From Homoserinimonas sedimenticola (lineage in GTDB: Bacteria; Actinomycetota; Actinomycetes; Actinomycetales; Microbacteriaceae): a DNA stretch of 64,000 nucleotides. Shown piece after piece: positions 7,635 through 16,235 of this stretch. The translations under genes were made by a program, and so were the position numbers. Under the pieces are notes generated by a model that made no database searches, was not told the DNA's origin, and saw only the letters and a program-made list of their open reading frames with translations. Location: contig NZ_JAPELL010000001.1 of the NCBI RefSeq assembly GCF_026094475.1, forward strand, positions 62,001-126,000, in the 5' to 3' direction. How positions within the stretch are numbered: the stretch's first letter is position 1; every line of letters starts with the position of its first letter.

Positions 7635-8782
7635 TCAGCTCGCCTCAGCGACGATGATGGGTTTGATGCAGTCGTCCAGTTTTGCCGAGAACATGTGGTA
7701 GCCCTCGGCGATGTGCTCGAGTGGGATGCGATGGGTGACGATGTCGTTCGGCTTGAGGTAGCCGTTCTGGATGTGCTCGAAGAGCCGCGGCCACTGGCGC
7801 TTGACGGGGCACTGGTTCATCCGGAGGGTGAGCCCCTTGTTCATCGCGTCACCGAACTTGACGGCCGAGAAGATCGGCCCGTAGGCACCCATGACCGAGA
7901 TGGTGCCACCCTTGCGCACGGAGTCGATGGCCCAGTTCAGAGCGACGGGGGAACCGCCCTGCAGCTTGAGTTTGGCCGAGGTGATGTGCTGGGTGAGATT
8001 GCCGTCGGCCTCGGCGCCGACGGCGTCGATCGCGACATCCGCCCCAAGAAAGTCCGTCGTCTTCTTCATGTGGACGACGATGTCGTTGTGCTCGTTGAAG
8101 TTGACCGTCTCGGCGTGCGCGAAGGTGCGGGCCTTCTCCAGGCGGTAGTCGAGCTGGTCGACGACGATGACGCGGCCGGCCCCCATGAGCCACGCCGACT
8201 TGGCAGCGTAGAGGCCGATCGGTCCAGCCCCGAAGACGACAACGGTGTCGCCCTCGACGATGTCGCCCAGCTGGGCGCCGAAATAGCCGGTCGCGAGCGC
8301 ATCCGTCAGGAGGAGGGCATCCTCGTCGTCCATCCAGTCGGGGATGATCGAGGGTCCGACGTCGGCGAACGGCACACGCACATACTCAGCCTGGCCGCCG
8401 TCGTAACCGCCGCAGGTGTGGGAGTAGCCGTAGATGCCGCCGACCGCCGTCGCGTTGGGGTTGACGTTGTGACAGTTCGAGTAAAGGCCGCGCGCGCAGT
8501 AGTAGCAGGAGCCGCAATAGACGTTGAAGGGCACCATGACCCGGTCGCCGGCCTTGAGGTTCTGCACGGATGGACCCACCTGGTCGACGACCCCGATGAA
8601 CTCGTGGCCGAAGGTCGTGCCCACCCGCGTGTCCGGCATCATGCCGTGATACAGGTGCAGATCTGAGCCGCAGATGCGGCGTGCGTCACGCGCACTATGG
8701 CATCGTTCGGATGCTCGATCCTCGGGATGTCCTTCTCCTCGACCCGCACCTTGTACGGCCCTCGATACACCATCGCTCGCAT
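7635..8782 (-). pseudogene. Zinc-dependent alcohol dehydrogenase, broken by a single-base frameshift
   Basis: Two frames together encode a complete zinc medium-chain dehydrogenase of about 381 residues. The 5' part starts at ATG 8782 behind AAGGAG and reads MRAMVYRGPYKVRVEE up to THAA. One base is missing between 8675 and 8676, and the remainder then reads ICGSDLHLYHG in the next frame to the stop. That part holds the catalytic zinc ligands (CGSD, GHE), four structural zinc cysteines (CGSCYYC, then C near SNC) and a Rossmann GAGPIG motif. The uncorrected frame starts upstream with a nonsense N-terminus. Oxidation of a primary alcohol or aldehyde with NAD is the family activity. The lesion may be a true mutation or a sequencing error; the rest of the gene shows no decay, which favours error or a very recent event. 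Confidence 0.85.
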
Positions 8783-8914
8783 CGCATCGCTCCTTCGGCA
8801 CACACCTCACGTCGTCGTGCGGCGGACGCTACCTCAGTAGCTCGCGCTCGCACCGAGCGAATTTGCAGGAAGCCCGCGCGCACCGCCTGTCCTCGCGGCG
8901 CACGCGCCGCTGGG

Positions 8915-8920
8915 TAGGCT
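8915..8920 (+). promoter_or_regulatory. -10 hexamer TAGGCT for the Nudix gene
   Basis: TAGGCT ends 7 nt before ATG 8928, with no Shine-Dalgarno between, indicating a leaderless mRNA. Confidence 0.5.
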
Positions 8921-8927
8921 GGCGAGC

Positions 8928-9599
8928 ATGCCCACCTCAGCTGAGGATGCCCGCGAGCAGCTTGTTGCCCTCTGCCAACGAGGGCTCGACTGGAACTTCG
9001 ACCCTCCGCGCCTGGTTCCCGACCCGGCGGCAGCGCGCCGTGCCGGGGTTCTCGTGCTCTTCGGAGTCCTCGACGAGGCGCCGGCGGCCGCGGGCGGGCC
9101 GGTCTCCCGCAACCTCGACGTGCTCCTCCAGCGGCGGGCAGCGACGATGGGGCATCACGCGGGGCAGATTGCGTTTCCCGGCGGCGGGGTCGAAGAGGGT
9201 GATGCGGATGTCAGGGCGACCGCCCTGCGGGAGGCGGTCGAGGAGACCGGCCTCGACCCTGCTGGCGTTGAGGTCCTCGGCACGCTGCCGGAACTGCCGC
9301 TGCCCGTGAGCAACAACGTTGTCACACCTGTGCCGGCGTGGTGGACTCGAGCGTCGGATGTCGCGGCGATCGATCACCGCGAGACGGTCGACGTGTTCCG
9401 CATGCCGGTGTCCGACCTGCTCGATCCTGGAAACCGTGCGAGCGTCGTGCACCGGGTGGGTGCGAGGGAGATCCGTACGCCGGCCTTCGTCGTGGGGGAC
9501 CGTCTTGTGTGGGGTTTCACGGCGATCGTGCTCGACCGCATCTTCAGCGAGTTGGACTGGACAGTGCGGTGGGATGCCAGCCGCACGGTCGTGCCCTAG
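8928..9599 (+). CDS. CoA pyrophosphatase, Nudix hydrolase
   Basis: The 223-residue enzyme has the complete Nudix box GGGVEEGD...REAVEETGL (about 85-109). Directly before it is the UPF0035-type extension LLQRR...HHAGQIAFPGG (66-86) that marks CoA-hydrolysing members. The expected reaction is cleavage of CoA or acyl-CoA to 3',5'-ADP and phosphopantetheine, for CoA turnover. The final third is a beta-rich extension ending TVRWDASRTVVP. The gene is monocistronic with a leaderless-type promoter, and it meets a small minus-strand gene 4 nt after its stop. Confidence 0.9.
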   Translation: MPTSAEDAREQLVALCQRGLDWNFDPPRLVPDPAAARRAGVLVLFGVLDEAPAAAGGPVSRNLDVLLQRRAATMGHHAGQIAFPGGGVEEGDADVRATALREAVEETGLDPAGVEVLGTLPELPLPVSNNVVTPVPAWWTRASDVAAIDHRETVDVFRMPVSDLLDPGNRASVVHRVGAREIRTPAFVVGDRLVWGFTAIVLDRIFSELDWTVRWDASRTVVP

Positions 9600-9603
9600 C
9601 AGC

Positions 9604-9870
9604 TCAGTTGTCGCGCAGCACCCAGGAGAGAGCTTCGATCATGGCGCCGTAACCGACGGAGGCCATCTCGTCGGCCATGGTCTCGTTGCGCTTGACCTGA
9701 AGCTCGTTGACCTTGAGGCGAACGGCGTCGGCGTCGGGTGAGGTGTCGAGAACCCAGGTAAGGGCGTTCATGGCGCCGGCGTTGCCGAGCACCATCTGCT
9801 TTGTCACGAGGCTGCGGCGTTCGCCCCGGAGCTCGTCGAGCCATTCCCGAATCTCGTCCGTGTTCTTCAT
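9604..9870 (-). CDS. Small conserved hypothetical protein
   Basis: The 88-residue soluble protein is mostly helical and contains two similar segments: GNAGAMNALTWVLDTSPD and VGYGAMIEALSWVLRDN. Each has the pattern G-AM-AL-WVL, indicating an internal duplication of about 40 residues. GGAGAG lies about 9 nt upstream of the ATG. Function is unknown. Coding is supported by ribosome site, codon use and the repeat. Confidence 0.7.
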   Translation of the reverse strand: MKNTDEIREWLDELRGERRSLVTKQMVLGNAGAMNALTWVLDTSPDADAVRLKVNELQVKRNETMADEMASVGYGAMIEALSWVLRDN

Positions 9871-9990
9871 GGTGAGTCCATTCTCTCCCGCAGAGCGATC
9901 CTGAGTGCCGTGAAACTGGTTGTTTGCTGAACGCCGCTGTCGCTCAGCCGGGGGTGCGGGTAATTTCCGAGGAAATAGATACTCGCTTCA

Positions 9991-10016
9991 TCGCCCACCC
10001 ACTCCCGGGTGGGCGA
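9991..10016 (+). other. Strong hairpin in the 5' region of the GPGG gene
   Basis: A perfect 10-bp stem (TCGCCCACCC with its complement) encloses a 6-nt loop and ends 24 nt before ATG 10041. It could be a leader structure of the small gene or a terminator from an unseen upstream transcript. No U-tract follows. Confidence 0.45.
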
Positions 10017-10040
10017 TCACGAGTGGAACGGAGCAACAGC

Positions 10041-10184
10041 ATGGCTACCCTGCTTTGGATCCTCGCTGCCATCCTCGTCATTGCCGGTATCGTGGCAATC
10101 GTCCGCCGGCAGCTGCTGTGGGGCATCGTCCTGATCATCGTCGGACTGCTCGTCGGCCCCGGTGGTGTCAGCCTCTTCACCTGA
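10041..10184 (+). CDS. GPGG-motif small membrane protein
   Basis: The 47-residue protein is almost entirely two hydrophobic helices (about 3-20 and 25-40) joined by a VRRQ turn, ending GPGGVSLFT. I recognise this as the actinobacterial GPGG-motif small membrane protein family, whose function is not established. The ATG is preceded by GGAG with about 8 nt spacing. The longer frame from 9924 is rejected because the upstream residues are non-conserved in character and lie across a hairpin. Confidence 0.75.
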   Translation: MATLLWILAAILVIAGIVAIVRRQLLWGIVLIIVGLLVGPGGVSLFT

Positions 10185-10223
10185 TCTGGCACACGCGTGG
10201 AGAAACGCGCGTGTGCGGTGCGC

Positions 10224-10249
10224 ATGCCCTCGGCTTAGGCCGAGGGCAT
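10224..10249 (+). terminator. Hairpin terminator after the GPGG gene
   Basis: A perfect 11-bp stem (ATGCCCTCGGC and complement) with loop TTAG lies 40 nt after the stop. A second hairpin, CACACGCG/CGCGTGTG at 10190-10215, lies just before it, so the two form a tandem terminator. Confidence 0.7.
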
Positions 10250-10366
10250 TCGTGCGTTGGGAGAACTCCACCCCGTTCGTGGGGTGCCGCGGGGCAGAAT
10301 TCATCGTCTACTGTTGTTACGCGGTGCGCCTCGTCGCATCACGCAACCTTCGAGTGAAAGCGACAC

Positions 10367-11158
10367 ATGGATCCTCACGACCAGCACGTAGCGCGCTGCG
10401 AGTCCTGCCAGCGGCGGGACGCCCTCGATTTCGACTTCACGATGGCCTTCCAGCCGATCGTCGACGTCGAGAAGCGCGAGGTCTTCGCTTATGAGGCGCT
10501 CGTGCGGGGCACCGACGGCTCGGGTGCCTACAGCATCCTTTCGCGTGTGGACGATCACAATCGCTACAGCTTCGACCAGCGCTGTCGCGTCAAGGCGGTC
10601 GAGCTGGCGGCGCGTCTCGGAATCGAGTGCTTCGTCAGCATCAACTTCCTCCCCAACGCCGTGTACGAGCCGGCCACCTGCATTCGCGCGACGCTTGCCG
10701 CTGCGGAGCGCAACTCCTTCCCGCCCGATCGGATCATCTTCGAACTCACGGAGAGCGAGGAGCCCGCGAACAAGCAGCACCTCCTTGGCATCATGGAGGA
10801 CTACAGTCGGCGCGGTTTCACGACGGCGATCGACGACTTCGGTGCGGGGTACTCGGGTCTCACGCTGCTGGCCGACTTTCAGCCGGACATCGTCAAGCTC
10901 GACATGGCGCTCATCCGCGATATCCACATCGACACGGTTCGGCAGGCGATCGTCGAGGGAGTGCTCGACGTGTGCCGTCGCCTCGACATCGGCATCGTCG
11001 CCGAGGGTGTCGAGACGATCGACGAGTATGTCTGGCTGGTGGAGCGCGGCGTGCGCTACATCCAGGGGTACCTGCTCGCGAAGCCCGGTTTCGAGGAGCT
11101 GCCCGCTATCGACTGGCCGGAAGATGAGAGGGTGGCCGCCGTCGGCGCACCCGCCTGA
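10367..11158 (+). CDS. EAL-domain cyclic-di-GMP phosphodiesterase
   Basis: The 263-residue protein is a stand-alone EAL domain hydrolysing c-di-GMP to pGpG. All expected catalytic and metal-binding motifs are present: EALVRG (43-48), the Asn of INFLPN, the Glu of FELTES, DDFGAGYS, VKLDM, EGVET and QGYLLAKP. The N-terminus has a C-x2-C pair (CESC, 11-14) but no PAS, GGDEF or membrane domain, so the protein is cytosolic. A TACTGT -10 candidate lies at 10309. It is convergent with a two-gene glycosyltransferase unit, a frequent c-di-GMP target, which suggests control of polysaccharide output. Confidence 0.92.
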   Translation: MDPHDQHVARCESCQRRDALDFDFTMAFQPIVDVEKREVFAYEALVRGTDGSGAYSILSRVDDHNRYSFDQRCRVKAVELAARLGIECFVSINFLPNAVYEPATCIRATLAAAERNSFPPDRIIFELTESEEPANKQHLLGIMEDYSRRGFTTAIDDFGAGYSGLTLLADFQPDIVKLDMALIRDIHIDTVRQAIVEGVLDVCRRLDIGIVAEGVETIDEYVWLVERGVRYIQGYLLAKPGFEELPAIDWPEDERVAAVGAPA

Positions 11159-11180
11159 GGCGGCCTCAGCGGCCCGTTGT

Positions 11181-11393
11181 TCAGACGGGGTCGTCGGGGT
11201 GGATGCTGCGGGTTTCCGTGCGTCGATTCCGCCCGCGGATGAAGTCGCTGAAGTAGATCTTCGGCAGGATCTTCGCGACCGCGAGGGCGACGTACATGAC
11301 TGTGTTGATCGCGACGACCGTCGACATGATCGCGAATACGTCGGAGAAGAGAAACGACTCGGGCAGCAGGATTCCCGTCTGCACGTCATGCAT
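11181..11393 (-). CDS. Small membrane protein coupled to the GT2 glycosyltransferase
   Basis: The 70-residue protein has a hydrophobic core (about 14-44) and a basic tail (RGRNRR). Its ATG overlaps the glycosyltransferase stop codon region by 8 nt (11386-11393), implying translational coupling. By analogy with small accessory subunits of processive synthases such as PgaD it may assist the synthase in the membrane, but no homology to PgaD is visible. Confidence 0.65.
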   Translation of the reverse strand: MHDVQTGILLPESFLFSDVFAIMSTVVAINTVMYVALAVAKILPKIYFSDFIRGRNRRTETRSIHPDDPV

Positions 11394-12831
11394 GGCGTGC
11401 CTCCTGCCGGTCGCCGTCTCCCGCTGAGCGATCGACGTGGCTCCACGCTGCCTGGCGGCCGAGCGTGATGTCGATGATGCCCTTGACGTAGATGACGTTG
11501 AGAAGCATGTCGAAGAGGAGCTCGGGCACGAAAGCGACGGCGAGGGCGCGTGCCCTCCAGCCGCCGCGCCACACCGTCACGACCCGTTCGATGACGAACA
11601 CCGCTCCTAGGCCGAGCCAGAAGGGAAACCAGATCCAGGTATCGACGGCGAGCATCGTCAGGCCCATGAGGAGGAGGAAGAGGGCGAAGGCGAAGACGCT
11701 GTAGCCGAGACCGAGCTGCTGGGCCCAGTAGCGGATGGTCTGCGGGCGCACGCCGTAGGCGCCGATGTTCTCGAGGGCACCGCGTTCCCAGCGCAGCCGC
11801 TGCCGCCATAGCGTGCCGAGCGTCGGCATGACCTCCGTGACGACCGTGCACTGCTGCGGCGAGATCATGAGGGCCCCGAGGGATTTCAGCGCGATCGTGA
11901 GTTCGTTGTCCTCCGTCAGCGCTGCGGTGTCGTAGACGTTTCCATTCGTGCCCGGAAGCGAGACGCCCCGGTTTTCGGCGACTGCTCTCAGCGCCACGGG
12001 GCGAAAGATCGACGCCGTTCCCGTGAGGATGAAGACTCGCCCCCGGCGGCGGCGGATCTCGCGCGAATAGCGGATGTACTCGTTCCGTTGCAGCTGTCCG
12101 AGGATGCCGCCACCCTCCTCCCCGTAGAAGAGCCCGCCGACCGCCATGAGTGCACGATCCTGGGTGAAGGCGTTGACCGCGGTCGCGAGGAATCCGTCGT
12201 CGAGGGTCGTGTCAGCATCCATCACCATGACGACATCGTTGTTGCCCTGGTGGGGGAGTAGTTCGCGAAGTGCCTGATTGAGCGCCCCCGCCTTCTTGTG
12301 CACGTTTGCCCGTGACTCGAACACCTCGACGCCGTGCTGGCGAGCGAGGCTCACGGTCGCGTCGGTGCAGTTGTCGGCGACGACGATGATGCGGTCAGGC
12401 GGATGCGACTGAGAGAGAAGTGAGGTCAGGGTCGCAGGGATCGTGGCTTGTTCGTTGTGCGCCGGAATGAGAACGGTGACCGTGACAGGGCCGTCGTAGC
12501 GGCCGCGGGTCTGCTCCATGATGGCTCGCGCTGCCAGCGGCGTGCGGAGGACGTTGGAGGAACGCCGAGCGGTGTCGGTTGCGCGCCGTTCAAGCAGCGC
12601 GATGATTCCCGCCGCAAGAAGAGCGAGGCTCACGGCGGCGAGCAGGACTCGCTCCGAAGGGGCGGATGTCACGTAGAAGAGCTCCCACACCCCCAGCAGG
12701 ATGCCCTCTGTCGGTGGCTCTGCTGCCTCGGGATTCGACCACGCCACAGTGAGCCACAGGAGCACGGCGGCAAGCGTGATGACGACTGCCACGACGACCC
12801 CCACCGCGCGGTCCAGCCAGCGCGCTTTCAT
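11386..12831 (-). CDS. Processive-type family 2 glycosyltransferase, membrane
   Basis: The 481-residue enzyme has two N-terminal membrane helices (about 10-30 and 60-80), a cytoplasmic GT-A domain beginning VTVLIPAHNEQ, then VMDADTT (DxD), TEDNEL (catalytic acidic) and QRLRWERG (QxxRW), followed by three or four C-terminal helices. The D, DxD, D, QxxRW signature is that of processive synthases such as poly-GlcNAc, hyaluronan or cellulose synthases; the polymer cannot be assigned. No PilZ domain is present. The start lies 6 nt after a TATTCT element, so the mRNA is probably leaderless. Confidence 0.88.
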   Translation of the reverse strand: MKARWLDRAVGVVVAVVITLAAVLLWLTVAWSNPEAAEPPTEGILLGVWELFYVTSAPSERVLLAAVSLALLAAGIIALLERRATDTARRSSNVLRTPLAARAIMEQTRGRYDGPVTVTVLIPAHNEQATIPATLTSLLSQSHPPDRIIVVADNCTDATVSLARQHGVEVFESRANVHKKAGALNQALRELLPHQGNNDVVMVMDADTTLDDGFLATAVNAFTQDRALMAVGGLFYGEEGGGILGQLQRNEYIRYSREIRRRRGRVFILTGTASIFRPVALRAVAENRGVSLPGTNGNVYDTAALTEDNELTIALKSLGALMISPQQCTVVTEVMPTLGTLWRQRLRWERGALENIGAYGVRPQTIRYWAQQLGLGYSVFAFALFLLLMGLTMLAVDTWIWFPFWLGLGAVFVIERVVTVWRGGWRARALAVAFVPELLFDMLLNVIYVKGIIDITLGRQAAWSHVDRSAGDGDRQEARHA

Positions 12832-12837
12832 GACGGG

Positions 12838-12843
12838 AGAATA
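12838..12843 (-). promoter_or_regulatory. -10 hexamer TATTCT for the glycosyltransferase unit
   Basis: On the minus strand TATTCT ends 6 nt before ATG 12831, predicting leaderless transcription of the GT2 and small membrane protein genes. Confidence 0.5.
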
Positions 12844-12877
12844 TCAACCCGAGCCTGCGAGATCCTCTGAAACGAAA

Positions 12878-12917
12878 GGAAGGGGCCGGATGCTCTCGAC
12901 AGCATCCGGCCCCTTCC
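12878..12917 (-). terminator. Terminator closing the ehu-ect operon
   Basis: A perfect 17-bp stem (GGAAGGGGCCGGATGCT and its complement) with a 6-nt loop lies 17 nt after the ectD stop. Read on the minus strand it is followed by TTTCGTTT, the only T-rich tail among the hairpins in this window. It should isolate ectD from the GT2 gene. Confidence 0.88.
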
Positions 12918-12933
12918 CTGCGGCACCACCTGG

Positions 12934-13836
12934 TCAGCTGAGGGGGGTGAAGTCCCGGCTGGCGATGTGTGTCGGTCGCGGCGATTTGGCCGCGTAGGGC
13001 TCGACGAGCGTGTTCTCAACGCTGTTGAAGACCATGAACACGTTGGAGCGCGGGTAGGGCGTGATGTTGCTGCCCGAGCCGTGCATGATGTTCGAGTCGA
13101 ACCACAGGGCGGAGCCCGCGGCGCCCGTGAACTGGTCGATGCCGTACTGGCGCGCGAGCTGAGTGATCGCCTCCTGGCTCGGCACGCCGGCCTCCTGCGC
13201 CTTGAGCGACTCCTTGTAGTTGTCGTCCGGCGTCTCGCCGACGCTCGGCACGAATGTCTGGTGCGAGCCGGGCATGACCATGAGACCACCGTTGTAGGGG
13301 TAGTTGTCGGTCAGGGCGATCGAAAGGCTCACGGCGCGCGGGATCGGCATACCGTCCTCAGCGTGCCAGGTCTCGAAGTCCGAGTGCCAGTAGAAGCCCG
13401 TGCCCTTGAAGCCCGGCATGTAGTTCACCCGCGTCTGGTGCAGGTACACGTCGGACCCGAGGATCTGGCGAGCACGGTCGAGCACCTTGGGGTTGCGCGC
13501 GAGAGCCGCGATGGGCTCACTCAGCGCCTCCACCTGGAAGACCGAACGCACGGCACCCGTCGAGCGCTCCGTGATGAGACGCGGGTCGCCCTTGAGTGAC
13601 TCGTCCGACGCGAGGCGGTCGAGCTCGTCGCTGTAGAGCTGCACCTCGTCGGCCGAGATGAAGTCGTCGAGCACCGTGAAGCCGCGGTCCTCGTGGTTGC
13701 TGAGCTCCGCTGCGCTGAACGGGCCGTCGGCCGGGGAACCCCAGACGGCGGGCTGCTCACGCGCGATCATGTCGCTGGGCGTCGCGAGCCGAGTGGGAAA
13801 CAGGTCCTCGGCTGTTGTCGCGGTGGTGATTGACAT
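12934..13836 (-). CDS. ectD: Ectoine 5-hydroxylase
   Basis: The 300-residue Fe(II)/2-oxoglutarate dioxygenase converts ectoine to 5-hydroxyectoine. The family fingerprint FYWHSDFETWHAEDGMP is intact and supplies the His and Asp iron ligands; the distal His is in NIMHGSGSN, and the R of YPRSN binds 2-oxoglutarate. Length matches characterised EctD enzymes. It is the last gene of the minus-strand ectoine block, 44 nt after ectC, with AAGGAGGAG just before the ATG. A strong terminator follows. Presence of ectD indicates that hydroxyectoine, a protectant against heat and drying, is made. Confidence 0.97.
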   Translation of the reverse strand: MSITTATTAEDLFPTRLATPSDMIAREQPAVWGSPADGPFSAAELSNHEDRGFTVLDDFISADEVQLYSDELDRLASDESLKGDPRLITERSTGAVRSVFQVEALSEPIAALARNPKVLDRARQILGSDVYLHQTRVNYMPGFKGTGFYWHSDFETWHAEDGMPIPRAVSLSIALTDNYPYNGGLMVMPGSHQTFVPSVGETPDDNYKESLKAQEAGVPSQEAITQLARQYGIDQFTGAAGSALWFDSNIMHGSGSNITPYPRSNVFMVFNSVENTLVEPYAAKSPRPTHIASRDFTPLS

Positions 13837-13880
13837 CTCTCCTCCTTCGTTCGTTCCTTTGATGACGGGTGCGCGCGAGA

Positions 13881-14273
13881 TCAGGCGATCTCCGTCACGA
13901 GCGGGTAGACCCCGTTCTCGTCGTGCACCTCACGCCCCGTGATGGGCGGGTTGAAGACGCACACGGTCCGCATCTCAGTGCGGGGGCGGACCTCGTGCTT
14001 GTCGTGGTTGTTGAGCAGGTAGAGCGAACCGGGCCGCAGCTGGTGGGTTTCGCCTGTCGCGAGGTCAGTGATCTCGCCCTCGCCCTCGACGATGAATACG
14101 GCTTCGATGTGGTTCGCGTACCAGAACTGGTTGACGGTGCCCGCATAGAGCGTGGTCTCGTGCACCGAGAAGCCGACCTTCTCCTTCGCGAGCACGATGC
14201 GCTTGCTCCGCCAGTTCTCGGTCTTGATGTCAGCTTCGGTGTCGGTGATCTCGTCGATCGTGCGAACGATCAT
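13881..14273 (-). CDS. ectC: L-ectoine synthase
   Basis: The 130-residue cupin enzyme cyclises N-gamma-acetyl-L-2,4-diaminobutyrate to ectoine. It begins MIVRTIDEI, and contains [23 protein letters not shown] and the cupin motifs [11 protein letters not shown] and [12 protein letters not shown], all typical of EctC. The ATG overlaps the ectB stop by 4 nt (ATGA), and AAGGAG lies about 10 nt upstream. Length is the normal 130 residues. Confidence 0.97.
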   Translation of the reverse strand: MIVRTIDEITDTEADIKTENWRSKRIVLAKEKVGFSVHETTLYAGTVNQFWYANHIEAVFIVEGEGEITDLATGETHQLRPGSLYLLNNHDKHEVRPRTEMRTVCVFNPPITGREVHDENGVYPLVTEIA

Positions 14274-15583
14274 GCGCTCGTTGTCTCCTTGTCGGTCGTG
14301 GTGTCGGTGGCGGACGGGGCGGCCTTCGCGAGAACGGCGGCGACCGACTCCTCGATGATCGAGAGGCCGCGCTCGAGTTCCTCATCGCTCAGGGTCAGGG
14401 CGGGGAGGATCTTCATGACTTCGCCCTCAGGGCCCGAGGTCTCCATCAGCAGCCCGCGTTCGAAGGCCTCGCGGCAGACGGCGTCCGCGAGCTCGCCGGA
14501 TGCGAACTGCAGGCCCCGGGCGAGCCCGCGCCCCTTCGCGATGAGCCCGTGCTCGGGGAAGCGGGCGACGAGGCCGTTGAAGCGGCTCTCGACCTTGTAG
14601 CCCTTGTCGATGGTCGACTTCTTGAGGGCGTCATCGCTCCAGTAGGTGCGGATCGCCTCGGTCGCCGTGACGAATGCCGGGCTGATGCCGCGGAAGGTGC
14701 CGTTGTGCTCGCCGGGCTCCCAGATGTCGAGCTCGGGCTTGACGAGGGTGAGCGCCATGGGCAGGCCGTAGCCGCTGATCGACTTGGAGAGGCAGACGAT
14801 GTCGGGAACGATGCCCGCCTCCTCAAAGCTGAAGAAGTCGCCCGTGCGACCGCAGCCCATCTGGATGTCGTCGAGGATCAGCAGGATGCCTTGCTCCTTG
14901 CAGAGGTCGGCGAGCCGCCGCAGCCATTCGGCGCGAGCGGCATTGATCCCGCCCTCACCCTGCACTGATTCGACAATGACGGCGGCCGGCGTGTTGAGCC
15001 CGCTACCACTGTCGTCGAGCAGGCGCTCCATGTAGAAGAAGTCCGGGTAGTCGCCGTTGAAGTAGTCGTCGTAGGGCATGGGAGTCGCGTGGACGAGCGG
15101 CACGCCGGCGCCGCCGCGCTTGAGCGAGTTGCCCGTCACGGAGAGGGCGCCGAGCGTCATCCCGTGGAATGCGTTCGTGAAGTTGATGACGGACTCGCGA
15201 CCCGTGACCTTGCGGGCCAGCTTGAGTGCGGCCTCGACCGCATTCGCCCCGCCGGGTCCAGGGAAGACGACCTTGTAGTCCAGGCCCCGCGGCTTCAGGA
15301 TGACCTCCGAGAAGGTCGTGAGGAAGTCGCGGCGCGCACTCGTGAACATGTCGAGGGAGTGCACGACGCGGTCGTCGCTCAGGTACTCAATGAGTGCCTT
15401 CTTGAGCACGGGATTGTTGTGCCCGTAGTTGAGGGCTCCCGCGCCCGCGAAGAAGTCGAGGTATGCCCGGCCGTCCTCGTCGTACATCGTGCTGCCGACC
15501 GCGCGGTCGAAGACGACGGGCCAGGAACGCGAGTAGCTGCGCACCTGGGACTCTAGAGCCGTGAATGTGTCGGTGGTGTCCAT
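14270..15583 (-). CDS. ectB: L-2,4-diaminobutyrate-2-oxoglutarate transaminase
   Basis: The 437-residue PLP aminotransferase (class III) makes L-2,4-diaminobutyrate from aspartate-beta-semialdehyde with glutamate as donor. Characteristic segments are [43 protein letters not shown] and the PLP-lysine region [13 protein letters not shown]. The frame is open to 15664, but ATG 15583 is selected because a full AGGAGGAG lies 8 nt upstream and the sequence MDTTDTF matches family starts. The last residues after about 420 are a Thr/Ala-rich tail. Confidence 0.97.
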   Translation of the reverse strand: MDTTDTFTALESQVRSYSRSWPVVFDRAVGSTMYDEDGRAYLDFFAGAGALNYGHNNPVLKKALIEYLSDDRVVHSLDMFTSARRDFLTTFSEVILKPRGLDYKVVFPGPGGANAVEAALKLARKVTGRESVINFTNAFHGMTLGALSVTGNSLKRGGAGVPLVHATPMPYDDYFNGDYPDFFYMERLLDDSGSGLNTPAAVIVESVQGEGGINAARAEWLRRLADLCKEQGILLILDDIQMGCGRTGDFFSFEEAGIVPDIVCLSKSISGYGLPMALTLVKPELDIWEPGEHNGTFRGISPAFVTATEAIRTYWSDDALKKSTIDKGYKVESRFNGLVARFPEHGLIAKGRGLARGLQFASGELADAVCREAFERGLLMETSGPEGEVMKILPALTLSDEELERGLSIIEESVAAVLAKAAPSATDTTTDKETTSA

Positions 15584-15666
15584 TCGAGTGTTCTCCTCCT
15601 GTGTGGTGTCGTGCGGAGTGCACGCCACGCCCCCGAGCGGGGCGGTGGTCTGGTGTGGTGTCATGG

Positions 15667-16146
15667 TCAGCTCCTCGCCTTGAGCGGGCCGATCTCATAG
15701 AGCGGCTCTGGAGCGTGCTCATCGTGGCCGTCGAGCGGGAAGTGGTCGCGCTCGAAGAGCGGCCGCGTCGTGACGGATGCCCCGCCCCACCGTTCCGCGA
15801 AGGAGGCGAAGAGACGCTGCGACGCGGCGTTGTCGTCAGTGATGGTCGTCTCGACCATGCGGATGCTGCCGTCGGCGACGCCGTCCTCGACGAGGCTGTC
15901 GAGCATCCGTGCCGCGAGGCCGAGCCCGCGGAAGCGCTCGTCGACGGCGACTTGCCAGACGAAGAGGCAGTCCGGCTGCTCGGGCCGGGCATAGCCGATC
16001 ACGAAGCCGGCGGTCTCTCCGTCGACGACCGCGACGCGGCATGTGTTCATGAAGTCGCGGGCGTACAGGATGTAGGCGTACGACGAATTGAGGTCGAGCG
16101 TGCGGGAGTCGCGCGCGATGCGCCACATGTCCGCACCGTCACCCAT
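15667..16146 (-). CDS. ectA: L-2,4-diaminobutyrate N-gamma-acetyltransferase
   Basis: The 159-residue GNAT enzyme acetylates diaminobutyrate using acetyl-CoA, the second step of ectoine synthesis. Visible are [32 protein letters not shown], and the acetyl-CoA loop [14 protein letters not shown] 16146 lacks a ribosome site, and the upstream frame stays open and encodes TLIRPPR, which resembles the N-terminus of other EctA proteins. A few more residues from a non-ATG start are therefore possible. It follows ehuA by 89 nt. Confidence 0.94.
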   Translation of the reverse strand: MGDGADMWRIARDSRTLDLNSSYAYILYARDFMNTCRVAVVDGETAGFVIGYARPEQPDCLFVWQVAVDERFRGLGLAARMLDSLVEDGVADGSIRMVETTITDDNAASQRLFASFAERWGGASVTTRPLFERDHFPLDGHDEHAPEPLYEIGPLKARS

Positions 16147-16235
16147 TCGCGGCGGCCGGATCAGGGTCGTTCGTTCTTCGGCGGTCGTCCGAGCCGCCTG
16201 GGGTCGAATGTCGGTCTGGCTGTTGCCGCGGGAAA

